Source of the DNA: Gonatopus flavifemur
Lineage: Eukaryota; Arthropoda; Insecta; Hymenoptera; Dryinidae
Assembly (NCBI GenBank): GCA_018340375.1
Contig: JAFFJZ010000026.1
Span: 930,001 to 994,000, forward strand
Direction of reading: 5' to 3'
DNA: 64,000 bases
Of the stretch, positions 57,731 through 64,000 are shown in pieces. A program made the translations under genes and the position numbers. How positions within the stretch are numbered: the first letter of the stretch is position 1; each line of letters begins with the position of its first letter. The notes below the pieces were generated by a model that had not been told where the DNA came from, did no database searches, and saw only the letters and a program-made list of their open reading frames with translations.

Positions 57731-58857
57731 ATCCTTGCATTCTTCTAAAGTTGATTAAAATAAATGAGTGAATTTTTAATATACATTTAAAATTAAGTTG
57801 AAAATTTGTAAAACCAATTAAAAAAGAATATGAACTTTATCTATATGTTCTTTTTTTTCTTATCTGTTATAGACCTGAAGAAAACGTACATTGAATGGGA
57901 AGGATTATATTTTATGAATAATTTATTCCTTCACGTAAACTTGACGACATTCTAAGAAAGGGATGAATATCTTTGATCTCTTGTTTCTCTAGAGTAAATT
58001 GTATGAACTATATGCGAAGAACTGTTAATAGTAACTTATAGATTTATAATGTGGATTTTCATATCAAATAAAATAATTGTTCAATTGACTCGAAAATTTA
58101 TTTGAGAATTGAATCCATTCTTGATTCTGGAAAACTGGAGTCTCATCTTAACAGAATTTAGAATCAGTGAATTGTAGACTCTATGATCCTCAACATCAAC
58201 AATGCAACAACTGTAAGTTCATACAGAATAATTCATTGATTTTCAGAAATAATTATATTCTGCCATTATTTCTAAGACTAATCGAACTTTGGATTAAAAA
58301 AATTCACTGTAGAAAATTTCTATTGAAAACTTCACGTCAATATTATAAAGTAATCAATACATCTATGCGTTAGGAATTGGAGAGGTACAAGATATTCGCG
58401 TCAAGAATTTGAAAAATAATCGATATCCATCACGATCCTTTATAAGACATGGTTTGTTGAATTTGATTGAAGCTTCGAATCAAACGGAACAAACTGATCG
58501 CAAATTTGGATCTTTCAAATAAAATTAAGATATCTAATGAAATATGTACTGAGCATTGCACCGATAAGATATCGATGATATATCGGAACGATATTGGAAA
58601 CATATTTTAGTTTATTTTATCTGCAAGACGAAGATGATTCATTCTTTTATCCGTATTAGGAATTTTCCGTATTTTACCGGAAATTACTGGAAAATGATGT
58701 TAAAAATCCCATCAAGTTCAGAATTTTCAGTTAAATTTATGGTAAATTTCATAAAAATGTACCGGGAATTGATTTCCTATTCCATGATCGGATTATTTTT
58801 TACAGTGAACTTTTACGTGAAATTTTAATAAAAAACACTGGAAATTCAATACTTCTT
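57731..58857. other. Intergenic between convergent CHCHD4 and RPL6
   Basis: AT-rich, no gene recognised. About 58670-58810 ('accggaaattactgg', ending ttttttacagtgaac) resembles the repeats of the 113-1662 foldback and may be a decayed fragment. Confidence 0.5.
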
Positions 58858-58863
58858 TTTATT
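58858..58863 (-). terminator. Poly(A) signal of RPL6
   Basis: AATAAA on the minus strand about 35 nt after the RPL6 stop codon, a normal distance. Confidence 0.6.
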
Positions 58864-58897
58864 CCAATTTTAATAAGAAAAATGTTTTGCCGACATC

Positions 58898-60696
58898 TTA
58901 GAACTTCAGTCTGTGCGGATACTGACTGCTTCTCAAACCAAACATCGCACTTAAATAAGTGAAAAGTAATTTCTTGTCTGGGTGCTTCCTAATAGCAGCA
59001 ATAACCATTTTATCAACAACTTTTTGATCACTCTTTCTCTGATCACTTGCTTTGTAGTCTTCTTTCTTCTTAGTGAAGATGTCACCTTCTTCCTTCTTAG
59101 CACGCTTATCGCGTTTCCTCTTGAAATAGTCATCATTTATACGGTTTGGAACTTTAAGTTCGGATACGTCGATTCGGGTGGAAGTCGCGATCACGTAATT
59201 TTGACTGATCCTCCTTAATGGGCATCCGTTGATGAGGAAAGGACCTGAAACGACGTATCGATGAAACAATTGTACTGATTTTTGAACATAGGTGAAGAAA
59301 ATGAATCAATTTACCGGTGATTAAAAGTAGGCCACTCTTCAGTTGTTTTAGGAAAACTACTCGTTTTCCTTTGTGTGGTCCAGCCAACAAAATGCAAACC
59401 ACTCCTGGGACAAGAGTTGATCTCAAATAACGGTGATGATCTTTGAAACATTTTTTGGCATGGTGGACGGTGACAGGATCCGCGGTTGGGTAATTCGCAC
59501 GCCTCTTTTTCAACAACACTATACGCTTTTCTCCATTTTTATCACCACCAAGTTTCTTTTCAATGGTCAAAGGTTTCTTGGGCTTGACCTGTGAACAGAC
59601 GATGTAAAGGAATATAGAAGAGAATCGGGAGCGAAGTAATTACTCAAGAAATGAATCTTTCTGCGTAGCACTTGGTTTATTCAACCTTTTGAAGCATTGC
59701 ACTATTTGTATGGAACATCTTATTGCACTAACAGAATATATCACAAGTATCGTGAACCGTTAAATCCAAATTCTAAGTAAAAATGATTAAATTTCCAATA
59801 GATTGAAGAATATGGTGGTTTGAAGATTCTCAAAAAGCGTCTGATAAAAAAAAACACATGCATCAAAGAGTGGGAAGAAATTGAAAAATCAAGTTTATGG
59901 CCTACTACGCAAAACACTCATTTTATTGAAACAAAAAATTATCCTGGTTTTCTAAGGTTCATCATATAATTTTTGTTTTGTGAACATATTTGTATTCTTA
60001 GAACAGCCTGTGGACACGATTCCAATTCCGCCCATTGAAATTCTGTGCGGAATTTAAATAGATTGATTGAACTATTCTTAGAACCATTTCGTTCTATCTT
60101 CAAATCTAATTCCATGCTTAAGCAGATTGTTTGATATATAGAGGGACATTTCAGATCATCAAGCATTTTTGAATAAAATAGTTGTTTGTTGTCTCCTAAA
60201 GGGCTCAAAAAAAATGATTTCTTCATTTTAATTCTTTCATGGAGTATTCTGTTTTCAATCAAACAATTTCAAACATGTTGCATATGCAAAAATAACAGAT
60301 ACCAATACATTTCATCCAGATCTGGAATCAAATGTTTCACAACAACAAAGAGCAAAATGAATTTAAAAAGACTGAATGTTCTAAAAATAAAAAAATATCG
60401 TGAAACTAAAGTTCTTGAAGCTCTTGAGCTCAAGCTGAACTTCAAATGGAAGTGTTAAGGCATTCAAAATAACAGAAAGATAATCATATGATTTCTGAAT
60501 CATAAACACTTACCTTTTTAGGGGTTTTCTTATCCAAGAACTTGTAAATAGCTTTCTTGTGGAACATGCGGGTTCGGGAAAATCTGTAGATACCATTACC
60601 CAAGTCATAATTCCTGGGTCGAGTTTTTTTGGATTTACTTTTCTTGGCTGGAGTGGATGCCGCAGGCACGGCTTTTTCTGTTTTTACAGTTGCCAT
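58898..60696 (-). CDS. RPL6: Ribosomal protein L6 (eL6), three coding exons
   Basis: Structural protein of the large cytosolic ribosomal subunit. Coding exons are 60696-60514, 59588-59315 and 59244-58898, giving 267 residues, normal for insects. The start is the ATG directly after the 3' splice site 'tttcAG' ([14 protein letters not shown]). The N-terminus is a basic Lys-rich tail. Conserved stretches are [70 protein letters not shown] and the C-terminal [15 protein letters not shown]. Donors are GTAAGT and GTAAAT. A non-coding first exon ends at 61399. No disruption is seen. Confidence 0.96.
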
Positions 60697-61398
60697 CTGA
60701 AATATAATGAAAATGTCATCAGAATGGTACATAAATTGTTCTCAGATGAATGAAAGTTATTGTTACTGTTCATTAATCTTTCTTTACAAATGAAGTACAT
60801 GTGAATTATAATTATGGAGCATGTTGAAGGATAGCATTGATCATGGCAAAGTGTGAAAACTGAAGACCTTTCAATTGATACACATGGAAAAGCATTCCAA
60901 CTGAAGTACTTAACCAAAGATTCTAACAGAGAATCATTACATACGAAAAATTTTCAGAGTTTTATTGATGAAACTGGCAACGTGATAATTGGTATTTTAG
61001 AAAAACGATGATATTTATTATGTTAAAATGATAAAAAAATATCAATGAAGTCAAAGTAAAGGTTAAGTAGAAATTGATTTTCACAGTGAATTCAAAGAAT
61101 AATTTGTATAATGTATAATCAACGTTACATATGTGGAACTCAATTTTCACAGACTATAACACAGAATTCGTCGATGTAAAAGTAAAAATTCACACAACGC
61201 ATATGTCAATCGCCATTCACAGGGTACATTCACGAGGTATAAAATTTGTTTAGAACATCAAGTAAAAGAAAAATATAACTTATTCGGAATAGGAGAAGGA
61301 AATTTGTGAAATATTTTTTAAATTTAATAGGAAATTAGTATTTAAAATTATAGGATTACTTGGATAATTGTATCACAATTTTCACAAAGATCTCTTAC

Positions 61399-61425
61399 CG
61401 TGAAACCAACGGCTAAAAGAACCCG
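61399..61425 (-). promoter_or_regulatory. RPL6 non-coding first exon with TOP-like start
   Basis: The minus strand reads ..gggTTCTTTTAGCCGTTGG..CACG followed by GTAAGA at 61398. A pyrimidine run at the probable transcription start (terminal oligopyrimidine tract) and a short 5' UTR exon are usual for ribosomal protein genes and would link translation of the mRNA to TOR signalling. The exact start is a guess. Confidence 0.55.
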
Positions 61426-61479
61426 GTTTTCATCTCCATCTACTGGATCGATTTTATTGAGCAGGGAATAGCGGGAAAT

Positions 61480-61868
61480 TCGAAATCAGTTCCTCATATC
61501 GATGGGTAAGGTAGACCTGTTTTACACCGAAGTTTAGTTATTCCGAAGAACGATGACTTCGAAATTTCGTATCCCGACGAGTTCCCAGATAGCACAGAAG
61601 TCCTAAAAGAGGTCTACATGAATACACTGTATCAATTATCGACACTTTTAGAATTGTTATGCTATCTGAGTTATATTCCGAAAGTTCGTTGTACCGAAAA
61701 ATCGTAATTGATTCGTCTTTTGGAATCCATAGGAAATGAGCGATACAATTGGATCGAAAATAATCGAGGTACTGAATTTTCGGAATATAACTCGTCGGGG
61801 TACAGAATTTCGAAGTAATCGTTTTTCGGAATATCGCAAGTTCGGTATAAAACAGGTCTACCGATGGG
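61480..61868. mobile_element. Foldback with 'ggtagacctgtttta' ends, directly upstream of RPL6
   Basis: The ends 'ggtagacctgttttac' and 'taaaacaggtctacc' pair. The interior has 'cgaaatttcg' and 'tcgtcttttggaatccat' as in 46020-46177. A separate copy of the 'taaaacaggtctacc' end is near 46830. Its left end lies only about 80 bp from the putative RPL6 transcription start. Confidence 0.65.
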
Positions 61869-62228
61869 CAGGGTTGGCACGTAATATACTTCTACGTATT
61901 TTACATAGTTTACGACACGTAATGGTCTAGACACATAAGCTACGTAAACGTGAACATAACGAACGGAAGGATGCGCAGATCTCACATACAGTTTCTACGC
62001 ATCTTTCCGTTTCTTACGTTCACATTTACGTAGCTTGTGTGTCTAGACCATAAAAAACCGAGTATCTTACGCATAAAACCAACCCCTTGCCTTTGGGGGC
62101 GCTGGAAGGTTCAAGTATCTTAAGGCTTAACGGGACACTAGCGTCGGTAACGGACCTCTTTTTCTATCATATGATTCTGTCCCTTTCTAACCAATGACGT
62201 GAGTTACTGACGCTTGTGTCCCGTTAAG

Positions 62229-62439
62229 GGCATTCATCAGAGGCGAAGTTACTAGATCTCTCCCCCCAGTTTTCTCAACGATTAATGAATATAATCGATT
62301 TTAATGAACAGGTGCATCTTCTTAGCATATCAAAGAGAGTGCAGCTACTCTTTATTTTTCATTTTATTTGTTCGTCTCTGAGAAAACTGGGGGGGGGGCG
62401 ATTTTGGAATCTAGTAACTTTTTGGGGAGGTGGTGAATG
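62229..62439. mobile_element. 211-bp MITE, family U, perfect 8-bp duplication
   Basis: Flanked by CCGTTAAG (62221-62228, 62440-62447). The left duplication is also the end of the 100-bp hairpin ending 'tgtcccgttaag', so it inserted at the terminus of another element. Confidence 0.88.
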
Positions 62440-62587
62440 CCGTTAAGCACACAAACTACGTAAACGTGAACGTAAGGAACGGCAACCTGCGTAGAAACCT
62501 TATGCGAGACTTGCGCAGCCTTCCATTCCTTACGTTCACGTTTACGTAGCTTATGTGTCTAGACCCTAAGGGAATACTAGTGCCGGG

Positions 62588-62765
62588 ACGCTAGCCATTT
62601 CGTATTGGCCAGTTTATTCAAAAAGTACTGAATTCATTCGTACAAACTAAGTTTCTAAAGATTCCTCATGGCTTACAGAATTTTTAGAAACTCAGTTTGG
62701 ATGAATTTATTCAATAGTTTTTGAATAAACTGACCAATACGAAATGGCTAGCGTCCCGGCACTAA
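62588..62765. mobile_element. 178-bp hairpin ('gtgccgggacgctagcc' arms)
   Basis: Arms of about 75 bp pair nearly perfectly ('atttcgtattggccagttta'). It is nested in the 1.2-kb element. The flanks are palindromic, so the duplication is unresolved. Confidence 0.7.
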
Positions 62766-63092
62766 TATCCACTTAACGGGCTACTAGCGTCGGTAACTCA
62801 CGTCATTGCTTAGAAGGGACAGAATCATATGATAGAAAGAGAGGTCCGTTACCGACGCTGGTGTCCCGTTAAGACCCTTAGGCTTCTCTCCCATGGATCG
62901 GAATTTTTGGGGGATTTTCAGAGAATTCTAGTAAGTTACTATCCACGAACCAATTGGGTCTTCGGATTTCATTCCGTTCCCTAGAAATTCTGGTCCATGG
63001 GAGAGCAGCCTTACATATATTACGTGTCAGAAGCCAAGTATGATACGTAAGAAATTGAAGAATCACGTAATAAACCCAACCCTGCCGATGGG

Positions 63093-63470
63093 TATGAATT
63101 TCCGGGCGGTAGATGGTAAACACCCATTGGTCTGAAAGCCCGTTATCCCGAAGCGTCGTTCCGAATTCTAAAATTGCGGATCAGGCAATCCCGAAATATA
63201 ACTGGATGTTTCTAGTCATGTGCGGATGAGATGAGATATTACCAAAACTTTTTCGGAGTTCTAGAATTCGGACCAACGGGGATTTACCCGGTAGACCTCC
63301 AATAGCCCAGCTCCCCGTGGGCTCGAAGGGTTGCTATCCCGAAATTCGACATCCCGACGTTGCCAACTAGAGGTTTCTATTTTCTTCTGATTGGTCATTC
63401 TAATCGATGAGAATATGTGATTGATCAATTCCGTTAGATCTGGAGGTTTCTTAACAACAATAATCCTGAC
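63093..63470. other. Repeat-derived spacer
   Basis: Contains 'aaacacccattggtctgaaagcccg', related to 21289 and 37252, and short 'cccgaaatt' phrases. No gene is seen. Confidence 0.45.
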
Positions 63471-63747
63471 CATGAAGAATAGAGGAAAGGAGTACAATCA
63501 CAATACTTTTGAAGTGTCCTCAAAAACGTAACCTAGATTGGTCTGAAGATTGGCGCTGTCGTACGTGTGTATCAGTATGTACTACTAGTACCCATGGAAC
63601 CCAAGTGTTTAACCAATAAGACTCCAGTTTCTACCGTCGCAAGCGCCATCAATGGTTGAATCATGAACTATGTGGATCACAATTTCACGGGCACTTTCCG
63701 TTGGAGAAACCAAGCTTTGATCGTACCCCTTTTCTCCATTCTCCATG
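63471..63747. mobile_element. 277-bp MITE (CATGAAGAAT ends), sister of 11577-11855
   Basis: Flanked by ATCCTGAC (63463-63470) and ATCCCGAC (63748-63755), 7 of 8. It is diverged from, but collinear with, the copy in the DIRS right end ('acttttgaagtg', 'gcgctgtcgtacgtgt'). Confidence 0.88.
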
Positions 63748-63788
63748 ATCCCGACTGAAGAGAACTCCGACTTGAGATGCATCTAAAA

Positions 63789-63939
63789 GGTAGGGGGTCT
63801 TTTGGCCGAAAAAGTTTTTGGCCGAATCGACATGATTTGACAATCACTAGTCGCTTCCAGAGAACACTAGGAAACGACTAGCGATTGTCAAATCATGTCG
63901 ATTCGGCCAAAAACTTTTTCGGTCAAAAGATTCCCTACC
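63789..63939. mobile_element. 151-bp hairpin MITE with 9-bp duplication
   Basis: Ends GGTAGGGGGTCTTTTG and, inverted, GGTAGGGAATCTTTTG. CATCTAAAA lies on both sides (63780-63788, 63940-63948). A 9-bp duplication would suit a Mutator-type element better than hAT. Arms contain 'ccgaaaaagtttttggccg'. Confidence 0.85.
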
Positions 63940-64000
63940 CATCTAAAACTTATCATTACTATAAGACAGAAAAAGAAGCAAAGATTCGAAGAGATTTGAG

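Larger units (their letters stand above)
61869..63084. mobile_element. 1.2-kb hAT-like foldback (CAGGGTTGG ends) with nested elements
   Basis: Perfect 8-bp duplication CCGATGGG (61861-61868, 63085-63092). The ends CAGGGTTGGCACGTAATA and ...ACCCAACCCTG match those of 5004-9307. Arms repeat 'ttacgtagcttatgtgtctag' several times. Inside are the family-U MITE (62229-62439), two inverted copies of a 100-bp hairpin (about 62131-62228 and 62776-62875), a 178-bp hairpin (62588-62765) and one with 'ctctcccatgg' ends (62880-63013). Confidence 0.88.

Noticed and set aside
59940..60180. Box C/D snoRNA in the RPL6 intron
   Set aside because: TGATGA-like boxes occur on the sense strand, but no CTGA box with terminal stem lies at a suitable distance.

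Overview
AT-rich nuclear DNA from an animal, most probably an insect. The evidence is spliced eukaryotic genes of animal type (NDUFAF7, an RPP14-like gene, CHCHD4/MIA40, RPL6), DIRS retrotransposons, DD41D-type mariner elements and a very high load of short palindromic transposons. The order or species cannot be fixed from the sequence alone.

Layout. 1-9.3 kb: palindromic and tandem repeats, ending in a 4.3-kb foldback (5004-9307) that carries satellite units in two opposed arrays. 9.4-11.4 kb: an intact mariner-type element. 11.5-19.3 kb: a DIRS retrotransposon on the minus strand, broken by three small MITEs, with a second, almost identical mariner in its gag intron. 19.3-32 kb: MITEs, one copy of a 4.45-kb element (21523-25972), a head-to-tail cluster of four hairpins (26256-26762), then NDUFAF7 on the minus strand (29019-32216). 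32-49.5 kb: nested foldbacks, a 4.3-kb palindrome with 2-kb arms (37351-41629), the inverted second copy of the 4.45-kb element (41646-45546), and more MITEs. 49.5-55.3 kb: a second DIRS copy on the plus strand. 56.7-61.4 kb: the host gene island with RPP14-like, CHCHD4 (64 nt after RPP14) and, convergently, RPL6. 61.5-64 kb: more nested foldbacks.

The host genes have ordinary housekeeping roles: complex I assembly, tRNA/RNase P processing, import of cysteine-rich proteins into the mitochondrial intermembrane space, and the ribosome. They are not known to work as one system. The striking part is the repeat landscape. About a dozen unrelated-looking palindromic elements share 8-bp target duplications and mostly CA(G)-type ends (hAT-like), with no hAT transposase in the window. 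Several insertions can be proved because an uninterrupted paralogous copy of the site lies elsewhere in the same window. Some elements sit exactly at the ends of others. Two inverted copies of the 4.45-kb element bracket the NDUFAF7 region, and one of their flanking 8-mers looks like a target duplication split by an inversion.

Exon boundaries were read by eye from GT/AG signals, reading frame and remembered family resemblance. No alignment or search was run.
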